DNA of 64,000 bases from Alteromonadaceae bacterium (GCA_014872785.1 WKFJ01000006.1:1-64000); one strand, 5' to 3'; positions 17,222-27,011 are shown, counted from the stretch's first letter. The notes: a model not told the origin generated them from the sequence alone. Numbers and translations: made by a program.

Positions 17222-18289
17222 ATGAAAATTGGATTATCAACTCTGCGTTTATCGAAAACATTCGCCACTGCATTGGTAGCAACGGGTCTTGCAATCACCA
17301 CAGGTTGCAGCATGCATTTGAACATTGATACCCGCACTGAAAAAGGCGGCGATAGCTCTGTCGATAAGCTTGATTTTGCGCCTCTGACAAAACGAGAGTT
17401 TAATCCAACACTAGATGGTAAGTGGATTGGCAATGGTATTTCATACGGTGCGTATAGAGATGGTGAGAACCCTGATGACTCAATTACTTCTCAAGATCAC
17501 ATTAAAGAAGACATGCAAATCATGGCACCGCGCTGGAATCTCATTCGCTTATATGGCGCTGACGATCAAGCCGAAAACATACTCAAGACCATTGCTAAAT
17601 ACGACTTGCCTATCAAAGTGATGCAGGGCATTTGGTTAGACTCCCATAAGCCCGCAGAAGTGAACACAGACCAAGTTGAAAGAGCTATTAAACTTGCCAA
17701 TAAATTTGAAGATATCGTGGTTGCCGTCAATGTCGGTAACGAGATTTTCGTGGACTGGTCATATCATCGAATAGACGACATTGATGATGTGATTGAGAAG
17801 ATTCGCCAAGTCCGCCGCGAGATCAAACAGCCAGTTACCGTCGCCGATGACTACAACTTCTGGAATAAGCCACATGCACAGAAGGTAGCTGCCGAGTTAG
17901 ACTTTATCTGTTTGCATGCCTACGCGTTTTGGAACAATAAAACGATTGATATCGCCATGGAGTGGACCGACGAAATTTACCAAGGGATCCAAAAACTGCA
18001 CCCTAGCCATAATATTGCTTACTGTGAAACCGGTTGGCCGACTAGCCGGGTGTGGAATGATGGCAGCTACGAAGGCGGTTTAGTGGGTCATGCTAATGAA
18101 GAGAATCAAAAACGCTTTTTTGACCAATACAATGCATGGGTTGAGCAAAATAAGGTTATATCATTTTATTTCTCTTCGTTTGACGAGAAATGGAAAGGCG
18201 GTTTTGATGGTGAGAATCCCATGGACAAAGCCGAGAAGCATTGGGGACTTTACTTTTCAGACCGCTCCCCCAAATTAGCACTGAAATAA
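17222..18289 (+). CDS. GH17-like exo-beta-1,3-glucanase lipoprotein
   Basis: A 355-residue lipoprotein (lipobox ITTGC). The catalytic domain matches glycoside hydrolase family 17: acid/base Glu174 in VGNEIF and nucleophile Glu269 in CETGWPTS, in a TIM-barrel-like order. The start ATG 17222 follows a purine-rich tract; a TTG at 17216 is in frame. A marine bacterium would use such an enzyme on laminarin-type beta-1,3-glucans, but no other polysaccharide-utilisation gene (SusD, TonB receptor, other GH) is adjacent, so envelope or storage glucan processing is also possible. Confidence 0.87.
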   Translation: MKIGLSTLRLSKTFATALVATGLAITTGCSMHLNIDTRTEKGGDSSVDKLDFAPLTKREFNPTLDGKWIGNGISYGAYRDGENPDDSITSQDHIKEDMQIMAPRWNLIRLYGADDQAENILKTIAKYDLPIKVMQGIWLDSHKPAEVNTDQVERAIKLANKFEDIVVAVNVGNEIFVDWSYHRIDDIDDVIEKIRQVRREIKQPVTVADDYNFWNKPHAQKVAAELDFICLHAYAFWNNKTIDIAMEWTDEIYQGIQKLHPSHNIAYCETGWPTSRVWNDGSYEGGLVGHANEENQKRFFDQYNAWVEQNKVISFYFSSFDEKWKGGFDGENPMDKAEKHWGLYFSDRSPKLALK

Positions 18290-18305
18290 AAACACATTCG
18301 AAACG

Positions 18306-18338
18306 CCAATCTCCCTGCGCACAAGACTGGGAGATTGG
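18306..18338. terminator. Hairpin between convergent GH17 and ABC/M1 genes
   Basis: A 10-bp perfect stem (CCAATCTCCC / GGGAGATTGG) with a 13-base loop lies between the stop codons of the two convergent genes. T runs are poor, so terminator function is likely from position rather than sequence. Confidence 0.5.
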
Positions 18339-18358
18339 ATTCTAATCACAGAATATTT

Positions 18359-21300
18359 TTACTCTGATTCGAGGTCTTTGACACGAACTGAATTGTTGCG
18401 ATGATTGCTGTCTAACACCAACAAATCCGGATCTAACTGCAATCTAGCCGGTCTTGCTGACAACAACCACTCTTCGCAATGTCCTTCAATTGAATGCTTA
18501 GCAACCTTTATATTCTGCGCTTTTATCAGTACATCATTTTCGTCGTAAACCTCAAGCATCACTTCTGAAGATGACAAAGTACTTATTTCTTCTGTGCTGG
18601 TTTCTGCTTTGGTATTCACAACACAAAAGTTGAGCTGGTGTCCTTGTTCGGACAAGCTATTTTTCACCAGACTATAGGTCGCATCTTCAATTGCCAAATC
18701 GTAAACGTGAGTCTCATAAAACCAAGACTCAATTAGACGAATCTGCTCCGGCGTTTTGTCTTCACTGAGATAGCGAATTAGATCCAAAGTCGTCGCTGGT
18801 TTGTCAGGGTATGAGTGATTGGTTACTAGGCTAGCAAGCGCATTATTAATAGCTTTTTCTCCAAGTATCTGCGTGAGCGCATACATTGCTGCAGCCCCCT
18901 TTGAATAGATAAGGGGATTAGCATCTGCGCGATAGAGTGGTAATTCTGTTGCTTGAGAACGCCCTCGCCCAGCATAGTAACGGCGCTGTTCAAAAGCGAT
19001 AAGGCGTTTTACGTAGTCATGCCCGTATCTGTGCTTGAGTAAAATCATTTCACTGTATTTTGCTAATGTTTCAATTAATACGCCCTCGCCTTCGGTCGCC
19101 GCGCCATTGATGCCGTGTCCCCACCACTGATGCGCTACTTCATGCACTGTGCGTCGGTAAACATGGTCAAAGCCATTGGTTTTATGTAAATCCGCATGAA
19201 ACCCCACATCCTCACCAATAAAAATAGTTTGCGGCAAGGCATAACCAGTAGCAGGAAAGAAGCCGGGAATAGCCACCAACCTTACAGAGCTGTGTTGGAG
19301 CGAACCAAAATGGCGATTTCCGTATTCAAGCATGTCTTGCATCGCCTGCATGTGTTTGTCGGCATAAGCCTCTTTGCCATCGGGGAAGTACACTTCCAGC
19401 GATACTCCCTGCACGAGCTTTTGCTGCCTCATAAGATTGCTTGAGACAATGTGACCTAAATTGCGAACTGCTTGCCTTGTGATAAAACGCGACATCTTTC
19501 GAGCACCCACTTCTTGTTCTGATACCAACGCTCCCGGGGCAATGGCAGTATGCGCAAGGTCAGTGATAATAGTGGTATCTAGAGTTGCCCATTGATATAG
19601 CGAAGACAGATCCCCGCCATAAAAATGTAAATCTTGTTCTAGTGTGCGAAGGTGCTTTTCAGGTAAGCCAAGTTCTTGGCGAAGTCGCTCATTCTTCAAT
19701 TCGAATTGCTCGCCGTATCCCACCCAAGGTAGATAGCGCAAGAATCGAAAATAACTGTAATTTGCATGTAGGAAGTTGTCTGAGCGAAGCGGTAAATACC
19801 CATTTTGTTGATAATGTGCGGTAAAACTAAGAGTGCTTGTTTCGCCAGGTAATATGGGCTGTGCGAACTCATAAACAAAGGTGTTTAATTTGGGTTTTGC
19901 TTCCGCTATTTCGGCGTTGTCTAGCTCTACTGAGGTAAAGTTCATCGTGCGCGGTGTGCTCAATAACACCCGTGAAATAGGCTCTTTACTTTTGTTTACC
20001 AGTAAATATTCGCCTTGCAATCGAAGGCGTCGTTCTTGCGGGAACAAATCGACTGTGGTCGTTACCTCACTCACCTTAAGCGTCGGTATATGTTTAAAGT
20101 CGTTAAAAGTGGTTTCATACTCGGCTTTATAACTTGCAGTTTGTACACTGGATTGATAACCACCTTCATACCATGTGTACACCACAATATTAGAGACCGC
20201 CAGCAATGAAACAACAACGCCTAATAAGGCAATTCTCGCTTTTGTATCTTTAAGAGATATTACAAAAACACGAAAATTGAAGGCAGTTAACCTTGCAGAT
20301 GTTCCTTCTGCTTTTCTCATATGACCATATGCAATCGCGCATAGCATAAGCAATTTTCCAAAGCGAAAGAGCTGATATCCCCAGAATCCATCAAGTTGGC
20401 CACCATAGTGAATGATCTCTGAAAACTGCACAGCAGGATGCTTTCCCAACGTCCAAAGTGGGTGATCCAGTCCAACCTGTTTTAACAGGCTTGAATCGAG
20501 TAATAGGAAGAGAATGAAAGAAACAAGTAAACCGGTATATTTATTGGGAATTATACAATGCACAACTAAACACATTGCCGCCAACCATAGCAATGGTAGA
20601 CCAATGTAAATATAGAGTCCCCAATGAGTGCTTAGCTCAACTGTGCCGTTTTTAAGACTCTGAACAAGCACCGCTGCGAATATTGAGACCGAGATGAAAA
20701 CTATAGGTAACCAGCTCAATGCCAACAATTTTCCCCAAAATAGCGAACGATTACTGACATTCGTCGCATAGACGAGAGGTGAAAAGCCCGTCGATTTGTC
20801 ACGCCAAACTAACTCTGCGCTTAGCAATAAAATGAACAAACTGGCAAAGTTAGGTAGCACATCTCCTGAAAAACGATTGATCACAATCATATTAGAGGCC
20901 ACTGCAGAAGCTCCTAGATTTTCCAGATGTGCTATACCAAAATACACCTCGCCGGCGACGACAAAAAATAACCCTAAATTCATCACGGCAAAGGTTTTGG
21001 TGGTAAAGGTCAGTCTCACCTGTGACGCCATAATGGTTAACGTCGTCGAGTCGGGAATGACCTTCGCACTAAGTGAGATTAGGTAACGATTACAGCAAAA
21101 AGCTATCTTACTGATAAACGACGTTAAGAAAGTTTGCTTATAACGGTTAGCCAAAGTGCTCGCCAAAGTCGTTTCGTTTTTTTCTGTCTCTGCGGGATAA
21201 CGTTTAGCATGGCTTCGAATCGCCAGGGCTATACTACCCAGTGCGAATACAAGCACCCAGAGTCTATTAGTAACAAAAGCATAATCGAATGCCGGAAGTT

Positions 21301-21994
21301 GCAGGTTTTTCTCTATTGGCGTCCACTCACTTACGGTTTGAAAATAAGCACTCAAGCCAAAGGGGTCTAACACACTAAACCAAGGCATCCAATCGGGATT
21401 GGGTGCCAGTTTCGTTGCCATCATGGGTGAACCACTTACACCAAGAAAAAACTGATAGCCGACAAAAAAGAACGCGGCACATAAGTACAAATAGACACTG
21501 CGTTGTGTGCTAAGCCCCACGACAAATAGCAGCATTGCCATAAAAATAAGATTCGGCAATAGCAAGAACGAAAGACTCCATCCCAAACTACTAAGTGCCA
21601 ATCCGTAATCCACCAAGGGTTGCTGCAAAAGCCCAGAGGCCATCCCAACAGCAAAACTCAAATACAGACCTAGACTAAGTAGTACCAATACGAAAAATCT
21701 TGCTAGAAGTAACATTGGAAGCTTAGATGCGGCGGTGTAAATGAGATGAGCCATGTTCTGTTCAGTGTCTCGAACTACGGCATTTGCGGACAAAATCGCC
21801 ACTAGCACCGGTAACATCAGCAATTGCATGGAAAAGGTTTTTATCAAGAAGTAAGCGCCACTTCGAACAATGTCGTTACCTGGGGTTTGATGATTCACTA
21901 GGAACCATCCGTAAATAAAACTAAGCAGTAACCCCAACCACCATACCCAGTGTCGCCCTTGCAGTTTCAACTCTGAGCAAAACAGACTAATCAT
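18359..21994 (-). CDS. ABC-2 type permease fused to M1-family aminopeptidase
   Basis: A 1211-residue fusion. The N-terminal ~600 residues hold roughly twelve hydrophobic segments of an ABC-2-like permease in two halves. The C-terminal ~600 residues form an M1 peptidase-like extracytoplasmic domain with zinc motif HEVAHQWWGHG (His951-His955) and a downstream Glu975. The spacing is HExxH-x19-E, as I recall for other ABC-permease/M1 fusions, rather than the x18 of free M1 enzymes. The reading frame overlaps the ATPase gene by 8 bases. The complex probably couples ATP-driven transport to processing of an exported peptide. The substrate is unknown. Confidence 0.92.
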   Translation of the reverse strand: MISLFCSELKLQGRHWVWWLGLLLSFIYGWFLVNHQTPGNDIVRSGAYFLIKTFSMQLLMLPVLVAILSANAVVRDTEQNMAHLIYTAASKLPMLLLARFFVLVLLSLGLYLSFAVGMASGLLQQPLVDYGLALSSLGWSLSFLLLPNLIFMAMLLFVVGLSTQRSVYLYLCAAFFFVGYQFFLGVSGSPMMATKLAPNPDWMPWFSVLDPFGLSAYFQTVSEWTPIEKNLQLPAFDYAFVTNRLWVLVFALGSIALAIRSHAKRYPAETEKNETTLASTLANRYKQTFLTSFISKIAFCCNRYLISLSAKVIPDSTTLTIMASQVRLTFTTKTFAVMNLGLFFVVAGEVYFGIAHLENLGASAVASNMIVINRFSGDVLPNFASLFILLLSAELVWRDKSTGFSPLVYATNVSNRSLFWGKLLALSWLPIVFISVSIFAAVLVQSLKNGTVELSTHWGLYIYIGLPLLWLAAMCLVVHCIIPNKYTGLLVSFILFLLLDSSLLKQVGLDHPLWTLGKHPAVQFSEIIHYGGQLDGFWGYQLFRFGKLLMLCAIAYGHMRKAEGTSARLTAFNFRVFVISLKDTKARIALLGVVVSLLAVSNIVVYTWYEGGYQSSVQTASYKAEYETTFNDFKHIPTLKVSEVTTTVDLFPQERRLRLQGEYLLVNKSKEPISRVLLSTPRTMNFTSVELDNAEIAEAKPKLNTFVYEFAQPILPGETSTLSFTAHYQQNGYLPLRSDNFLHANYSYFRFLRYLPWVGYGEQFELKNERLRQELGLPEKHLRTLEQDLHFYGGDLSSLYQWATLDTTIITDLAHTAIAPGALVSEQEVGARKMSRFITRQAVRNLGHIVSSNLMRQQKLVQGVSLEVYFPDGKEAYADKHMQAMQDMLEYGNRHFGSLQHSSVRLVAIPGFFPATGYALPQTIFIGEDVGFHADLHKTNGFDHVYRRTVHEVAHQWWGHGINGAATEGEGVLIETLAKYSEMILLKHRYGHDYVKRLIAFEQRRYYAGRGRSQATELPLYRADANPLIYSKGAAAMYALTQILGEKAINNALASLVTNHSYPDKPATTLDLIRYLSEDKTPEQIRLIESWFYETHVYDLAIEDATYSLVKNSLSEQGHQLNFCVVNTKAETSTEEISTLSSSEVMLEVYDENDVLIKAQNIKVAKHSIEGHCEEWLLSARPARLQLDPDLLVLDSNHRNNSVRVKDLESE

Positions 21995-22913
21995 GGTTTA
22001 CTCCGCTTTGGCGTTGGCTTTCAGAAAAGTGCTTATTGTTGAGCATTAACGTTGCGAAATACGCGTCTTCTAAATCTGGCGCAATACTCAGAAAGTTAGC
22101 TGCAGGTTGTTGTTCACTTAAGACATGGACTGACACCTCACCTGCACAAAAACGCTGACTGATGACTTGAAACTGTTGCTTTATTTGAGACAGGTTCTGT
22201 TTAGGGATATATGCCTGCCACACCTTGTTTTTAAAATGGCTAAGAAGTTCTTGAGGAGAGCCCTGACACACCACGCAGCCATTACTCATAATCGCCATGT
22301 CCGTGCATAAATTACTGACGTCTTCAACAATGTGAGTCGACAGTAATACAACCTTATGCTCGCTGACATCCACCAGTAAATTGTGAAATCGATTTCGCTC
22401 TTGCGGGTCTAATCCGGCAGTTGGCTCGTCCACTACAATCACTCTAGGATTACCAAGCAGTGCTTGGGCGATGCCAAAACGCTGTTTCATCCCCCCTGAA
22501 AAACGACTCACCGCGCCTTTTCGATGCTCACGCAGATTAACTTTTTCCAACAATTCATCAATTTGCCGTTGCCGTTCTTGCGGCGAATAAATTCCTTTTA
22601 ACTTGGCTAAATAGTGCAGCAGATCTTGCGCAGACACCCCGTTGTACACCCCAAATTCCTGAGGTAAATAACCCAAATTAGAACGCATAAATCCTGGGTT
22701 AGACAACACGTCCACACCATCAAGGGCTACTTTGCCACTATCGGCAGGTTGCAAGGTGGCGATGGTGCGCATAAGGCTAGATTTACCGGCACCATTTGGT
22801 CCAAGCAAACCAAACATGCCCTTGCCGATGTTGAGATTAATGTTCTGTAGAGCGTTTAAAGGTGGCTGTTTTTTTCGGTGATAGGTTTTGTGCAAACCAA
22901 CAATCGTTAGCAT
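21987..22913 (-). CDS. ABC transporter ATP-binding protein
   Basis: A 308-residue ATPase: Walker A GPNGAGKSS, Q-loop PQEFG, signature FSGGMKQR, Walker B VIVVDEPTAGLD and switch His in LLSTHIVED. The C-terminal ~90 residues are an accessory domain. Start set at ATG 22913 with GAGA upstream; the open frame continues to 22958 without RBS. It is translationally coupled to the fused permease/peptidase gene (8-base overlap). A LytS/LytTR pair is divergently transcribed 251 bases away and is the likely regulator. Confidence 0.93.
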   Translation of the reverse strand: MLTIVGLHKTYHRKKQPPLNALQNINLNIGKGMFGLLGPNGAGKSSLMRTIATLQPADSGKVALDGVDVLSNPGFMRSNLGYLPQEFGVYNGVSAQDLLHYLAKLKGIYSPQERQRQIDELLEKVNLREHRKGAVSRFSGGMKQRFGIAQALLGNPRVIVVDEPTAGLDPQERNRFHNLLVDVSEHKVVLLSTHIVEDVSNLCTDMAIMSNGCVVCQGSPQELLSHFKNKVWQAYIPKQNLSQIKQQFQVISQRFCAGEVSVHVLSEQQPAANFLSIAPDLEDAYFATLMLNNKHFSESQRQSGVNHD

Positions 22914-22981
22914 GGTTACATTCTCATAAATTTCGAATGCCGCTAAATTTAAGCACAACTCTGCTGAATTCTAGTGATTAA

Positions 22982-23011
22982 TGACCAAAGAAGTGAGACT
23001 CGTGACCAAGG
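22982..23011. promoter_or_regulatory. Candidate LytTR operator (9-12-9 direct repeat)
   Basis: Two near-identical 9-mers, TGACCAAAG (22982-22990) and TGACCAAGG (23003-23011), are separated by exactly 12 bases, a 21-bp period. LytTR-domain regulators bind paired 9-bp direct repeats with this geometry. The site lies 69 bases upstream of the ABC ATPase start, in the intergenic region shared with the LytS/LytTR genes. Sequence match to any published LytTR consensus is not claimed. Confidence 0.45.
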
Positions 23012-23164
23012 TAGAAAATAGGGAAAAACAATCTAGATTTGACGAATATCACGAAAAAAAACACTTTCGTCATTATTCCACTGACAAATGTTACAATGGC
23101 GAGCAAAATACTCAGCCAATCAAATACACCTCAAGCCTTTATTTGGTTCTTAACTAAAAGATAA

Positions 23165-24712
23165 ATGTTGCGCCTAACATCGATAAATACCCACAAAGCC
23201 ATGCAGCTAGCCCCTTATTTAGCAGCTGTTGTTATGTTCGCGTGGAGTAGCATAGATAATGTTTACTTAGGGTTAATTAATTGGTGGCATTTTATAGTGG
23301 CCTTGTTAACAGCCTTGTTGGTGCTATGCCCTTTAGCACTATGCAAGCTGCAAAGCTTAAACAGCAACAACAGAGGTGCATTTGTTTGGTGGTGTGCTGG
23401 CTTTTTACTTGTGCCAGTGCTGCATTTTATCCTAACTCAGAATATCCCAAGTTATGCTTCTGCTGTGCCCATCACCCATCAATTCTTCATTTGGCTATGG
23501 GTTATTGAGGCGATAATGCTCTTAGTAAACAAGTTTAAACCAAGTGAACAAACACGTTTTCAACAATGGTTCACAATGGATAACGTGTTACTGACAATAG
23601 TTGCTTGTCTCAGTTTTTTCTGGGCACTAGTATTCAACTCGATAGATGACCCCATGCACAACCAACCAATTCATGTTTTGGTTGATGTAAAACGCAACCT
23701 TAACAACCTAGACATATTACTTGGTTATTTTTTGCAGTTCTTCATGATTTACGGTGCTATTTTTGCGCTTTATTGGTTGAATCATCACGTATTTATTAAC
23801 CGAATAATGGCTAAGTTTGGCGTGCTCCACTACCTCTGGGTTGCCATTTCTGTTACCATTGTTATCACGCCTATCGCCAGTCAAATTTTGTTGCTATTGC
23901 CGCTCAATAGCAACGCTGATTTCACATTGCTGCCAAGTGGTAACCACAATCCGTTCGATGTTTGGAACTTGCGCATAGCATTGCTTGCCCTCGCTTGCAG
24001 TTTGCCACTCATACTGGCTTTTAAATGGCAGCAACAAAGTGCACTACTCGCCCAGTCGCAGAAAGAAAAAATACGCGCAGAACTCAAGTGGTTGCAACAG
24101 CAAATTAATCCTCATTTTTTATTTAACACCCTGAATAATATTTACTCTTTGGTGTTAACCAAAGCAGAACAAGCGCCGCAGAGTCTCCTTCAATTTGCGA
24201 ACTTGTTGCGTTTTGTTGTCTACAAAGGAGGACAAGATAGAGTCACACTAGCGCAAGAAATTAACTACTTAAAAGACTATGTTGAACTGCAAAAAATGCG
24301 GGTAAGTCACAAGGCAGATATTCGCTTTGATATTGAAATGTCAGAGCAGGAGAGTGAACAACATAAAATAGCCCCATTGCTGCTGGTTGTTATTTTGGAA
24401 AATTCCTTTAAACACGGCGTAGACGTTAGTGATCAAAATTCTCATTTAACCGTGAGGCTTACGCTGGATAAAAGTCGCCTCACGCTTTATTGCGTTAATT
24501 CGGTCGACGCCAGAATAAAAGAGACCTCAGCCCAATCTTTTGAAGTATCTGATGGGGGACTTGGTCTTGATAATTTGCGCAGAAGGCTTACTTTGATGTA
24601 TTCAAAACAACACTCACTCAAAACAAAGCTATCGGCCAATCAACTCGGTGAAGAGCAATTCGAAGCGGAGTTAATCCTTACCCTAGAAGCTCAGGCACCT
24701 GCACAGGGATAG
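23165..24712 (+). CDS. LytS-type membrane sensor histidine kinase
   Basis: A 515-residue kinase with about seven to eight N-terminal transmembrane segments (~15-290), then a His_kinase (LytS/YehU type) domain with phospho-acceptor His317 in QQQINPHFLFNTLNN and an HATPase part (PLLLVVILENSFKHG, GLGLDNLRRRL). It lacks a HisKA dimerisation domain, as usual for this family. The response regulator gene starts 5 bases after the stop. The large membrane domain probably senses a hydrophobic or envelope signal; position next to the ABC/M1 genes suggests peptide or antimicrobial sensing, as inference. Confidence 0.92.
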   Translation: MLRLTSINTHKAMQLAPYLAAVVMFAWSSIDNVYLGLINWWHFIVALLTALLVLCPLALCKLQSLNSNNRGAFVWWCAGFLLVPVLHFILTQNIPSYASAVPITHQFFIWLWVIEAIMLLVNKFKPSEQTRFQQWFTMDNVLLTIVACLSFFWALVFNSIDDPMHNQPIHVLVDVKRNLNNLDILLGYFLQFFMIYGAIFALYWLNHHVFINRIMAKFGVLHYLWVAISVTIVITPIASQILLLLPLNSNADFTLLPSGNHNPFDVWNLRIALLALACSLPLILAFKWQQQSALLAQSQKEKIRAELKWLQQQINPHFLFNTLNNIYSLVLTKAEQAPQSLLQFANLLRFVVYKGGQDRVTLAQEINYLKDYVELQKMRVSHKADIRFDIEMSEQESEQHKIAPLLLVVILENSFKHGVDVSDQNSHLTVRLTLDKSRLTLYCVNSVDARIKETSAQSFEVSDGGLGLDNLRRRLTLMYSKQHSLKTKLSANQLGEEQFEAELILTLEAQAPAQG

Positions 24713-24717
24713 ATATT

Positions 24718-25440
24718 ATGGAAATCTTGCGCGCCATTATTGTTGACGACGAGCCTTTAGCTCACAATATATTAAAGACCTACAGTGAAAACATCCCATT
24801 TATTGAGATTTGTAAGCAGTGTTACTCAGCCACCGAAGCGCTTGTTTATCTGCGAGAAAACCCCATCGATTTGCTTTTTCTCGACATCAATATGCCTATG
24901 TTAAGCGGTATCGATTTACTCAAGGTGTTAACCCATAAACCTCAGGTTATTATTACTAGCGCTTATCAAGAATATGCAATCGAGAGCTTTGAACTGGACG
25001 TAACCGATTATCTACTCAAACCCTTTTCTTATGAACGCTGCTTATCTGCCTGCAACAAGGTACTCAAGCAATTTCAGTTGCTGCAACTGGTAGCAAAAAA
25101 GGACGAATTACCAAAACACGATGACAAGACAATATTTATCAAAGTAGACAGAAAACACCTACAAATGCGCTTGCAGGACATTAGTCACTTTGAAGCATAC
25201 GGAAATTATGTGAAGGTATGGCAAGATGGTGTTTCAGTATTAACACCTCGTACGCTAAGCAGTTTTGAAGCGCAGCTACCCGATACGTTGTTCATCAAGA
25301 TCCATAAGTCGGTGATCGTAAACCTATCTCATGTCGACATTGTTGATGGCCAAACACTGCGACTGAAAAATTCAACTGAACTTAGTGTGGGTAAATCATT
25401 TAAAGCGCTGCTACGCGATAAAATAGCGAAACAAGGTTAG
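24718..25440 (+). CDS. LytTR-family response regulator
   Basis: A 240-residue regulator: receiver domain with phospho-Asp56 (LFLDINMP) and conserved Lys in LLKPFS, then a C-terminal LytTR DNA-binding domain (~130-238; IFIKVDRKHLQM, IHKSVIVNLSHVD). It directly follows the LytS-type kinase and is surely its partner. The likely target is the divergent ABC/M1 promoter, where a 9-12-9 direct repeat is present at 22982-23011. Confidence 0.95.
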   Translation: MEILRAIIVDDEPLAHNILKTYSENIPFIEICKQCYSATEALVYLRENPIDLLFLDINMPMLSGIDLLKVLTHKPQVIITSAYQEYAIESFELDVTDYLLKPFSYERCLSACNKVLKQFQLLQLVAKKDELPKHDDKTIFIKVDRKHLQMRLQDISHFEAYGNYVKVWQDGVSVLTPRTLSSFEAQLPDTLFIKIHKSVIVNLSHVDIVDGQTLRLKNSTELSVGKSFKALLRDKIAKQG

Positions 25441-25568
25441 CAAAAAGCCTAAACGGCTGATATCAATAGCAAAGAAGTAGAAATTCTGCCCTTATTTAAC
25501 GTTAAATTCCTTTCCCAAACGACCGATAACCAGATAATCTACGTACAAAAACCACACCAAAACCGAGT

Positions 25569-26951
25569 ATGACTTCAGGGAAATCCGAACAAACACCTAA
25601 CACGCGAACCGTCCTGAAAGGTAAGGATGCGGCTAAGTTATGGCACAAAGGGATTGTCGAGTGGAATTTGTGGGTAGAAGAAAATCCGGATGCTGACGTT
25701 GATTTTAGTAATTTTGATTTCTCCAAATTGCGTCCACTATGCCGGGACGGGGTGCTCAGCTTCGCCAACTTTGAATTTCCCAAAGGCAATGTTTCGTTTG
25801 CATTCGCGCGCTTTGGCAATGGCGACGTTGACTTTGAAAATGCGCACTTTAAAGCAGGCAAAATAGATTTCAGTGGCGCCGAGTTCGGCGTGGGGAAAAT
25901 TAACTTTGAATTCACTCATTTTGAGGAAGGAGAAGTTAGCTTTGCCAATACAGACTTTGGCACCGGTGATGTAATATTCCACTGCACTCACTTTGGCGAT
26001 GGCAGAGTGTCGTTTGAAAAGACTAAGTTTGGCGATGGCGACATTAGTTTTTTTGGTAGCCAATTCGGCACAGGCAACATCATTTTCACTCACTCTGTTC
26101 ACGGCAAAGGCTCCATAGGCTTTATCTACACCCAATTTGGCTGCGGTAACCTATTATTTAATGATGTAACACTCAAAGAACGACAATTAGTATTCAAAGA
26201 AGCCCAGCTCGGTGAGGGCATGTATGAATTTAAGCGTGTCTTTTTCGGTTTACCTGTAAACCTTGTGGACTTGATTGATACTAAGAAAGTTACTCAATTA
26301 AATTTTCAAGGCTCTATTTTTGATGCCGATGTCGATATGGGTTCGATTTCACTGACACAACCAGTAAATCTCATTGATACTGAATTCCACGGAAAGTTGA
26401 ACCTAGACACCATAGACTGCCAGCTAACCAGAGAACCCTTTAACCCCAAAATGCAGTTTCTGTTAAAAGCGAAAGACAACAAAGTACATCTGTGTTTTGA
26501 AAGACTGGCGCAGCTTGCAGCAACGCATTCGACGCAAGAGAAGTTTGAAGAATACAAGTGCAAACAGTATCGCAGTCGCCGTTGGCTTGTAGATAACCCA
26601 GCAAAATCCACATTTGATTTATGCTTTTCAGGCATTGCTGGCTACGGATATGACTTTAAACGGCCAGTAATAACGCTTGTAGCTAGCTGGATTATCTTTA
26701 GTCTCTTATATTTTGCGCTGACCTTCACAGCGCATGATTACTGTTCAAGTGTCAGTACACCTATCAACATCAGCTGGTCCAGTATGGTACCTGTTGTGCA
26801 AGTTGCTGCAGAAATCAGAGAGCAGTTTACCGCGGTATGCATGAGCAAAAATACGCGAGGACTACTGCAGTTTTTCATGTTACTACAAGGGACATTTGCA
26901 TTGATTTGTTATGGTTTGCTGTTTACCGCCGCTTGGCGTAAATACCGTTAA
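25569..26951 (+). CDS. Membrane protein with 12-residue beta-solenoid-like repeats
   Basis: A 460-residue protein that I cannot assign to a named family. Residues 58-225 are fourteen consecutive 12-residue repeats with consensus F-G-x-G-x-[VI]-x-F-x-x-[AT]-x. The strongest copies are at 82-177, such as FGTGDVIFHCTH. The period is constant, with no insertions. A less regular segment follows (~230-300), then a charged helical linker (~310-360) and two hydrophobic segments (~368-390 and ~430-452) separated by a Cys-containing loop, ending in AAWRKYR. The architecture recalls pentapeptide-repeat proteins with a C-terminal two-helix membrane module, but the repeat length is 12, not 5. No signal peptide is seen, so the repeat domain is probably cytosolic. 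A bidirectional terminator follows. Confidence 0.85.
   Translation: MTSGKSEQTPNTRTVLKGKDAAKLWHKGIVEWNLWVEENPDADVDFSNFDFSKLRPLCRDGVLSFANFEFPKGNVSFAFARFGNGDVDFENAHFKAGKIDFSGAEFGVGKINFEFTHFEEGEVSFANTDFGTGDVIFHCTHFGDGRVSFEKTKFGDGDISFFGSQFGTGNIIFTHSVHGKGSIGFIYTQFGCGNLLFNDVTLKERQLVFKEAQLGEGMYEFKRVFFGLPVNLVDLIDTKKVTQLNFQGSIFDADVDMGSISLTQPVNLIDTEFHGKLNLDTIDCQLTREPFNPKMQFLLKAKDNKVHLCFERLAQLAATHSTQEKFEEYKCKQYRSRRWLVDNPAKSTFDLCFSGIAGYGYDFKRPVITLVASWIIFSLLYFALTFTAHDYCSSVSTPINISWSSMVPVVQVAAEIREQFTAVCMSKNTRGLLQFFMLLQGTFALICYGLLFTAAWRKYR
25740..26243 (+). repeat. Fourteen tandem 36-bp coding repeats
   Basis: These bases encode the 12-residue repeats at protein positions 58-225. The 36-base period also creates long spurious open frames on the opposite strand. 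DNA copies have diverged, so the array is old rather than freshly expanded. Confidence 0.8.
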
Positions 26952-26960
26952 AAAAGAATA

Positions 26961-26991
26961 AAAAAAGGGAAGTTTTGTACTTCCCTTTTTT
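26961..26991. terminator. Bidirectional terminator
   Basis: A 12-bp stem (AAAAAAGGGAAG / CTTCCCTTTTTT) with a 7-base loop, A-rich on one side and T-rich on the other. It lies between the convergent repeat-protein and SDR genes and should serve both. Confidence 0.92.
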
Positions 26992-27011
26992 GTAACCGAA
27001 TACACCGTTGG

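Noticed and set aside
25502..26135. Two minus-strand frames of 132-137 codons opposite the 12-residue repeats
   Set aside because: They arise from the 36-base period of the coding repeats and have no independent start signals.
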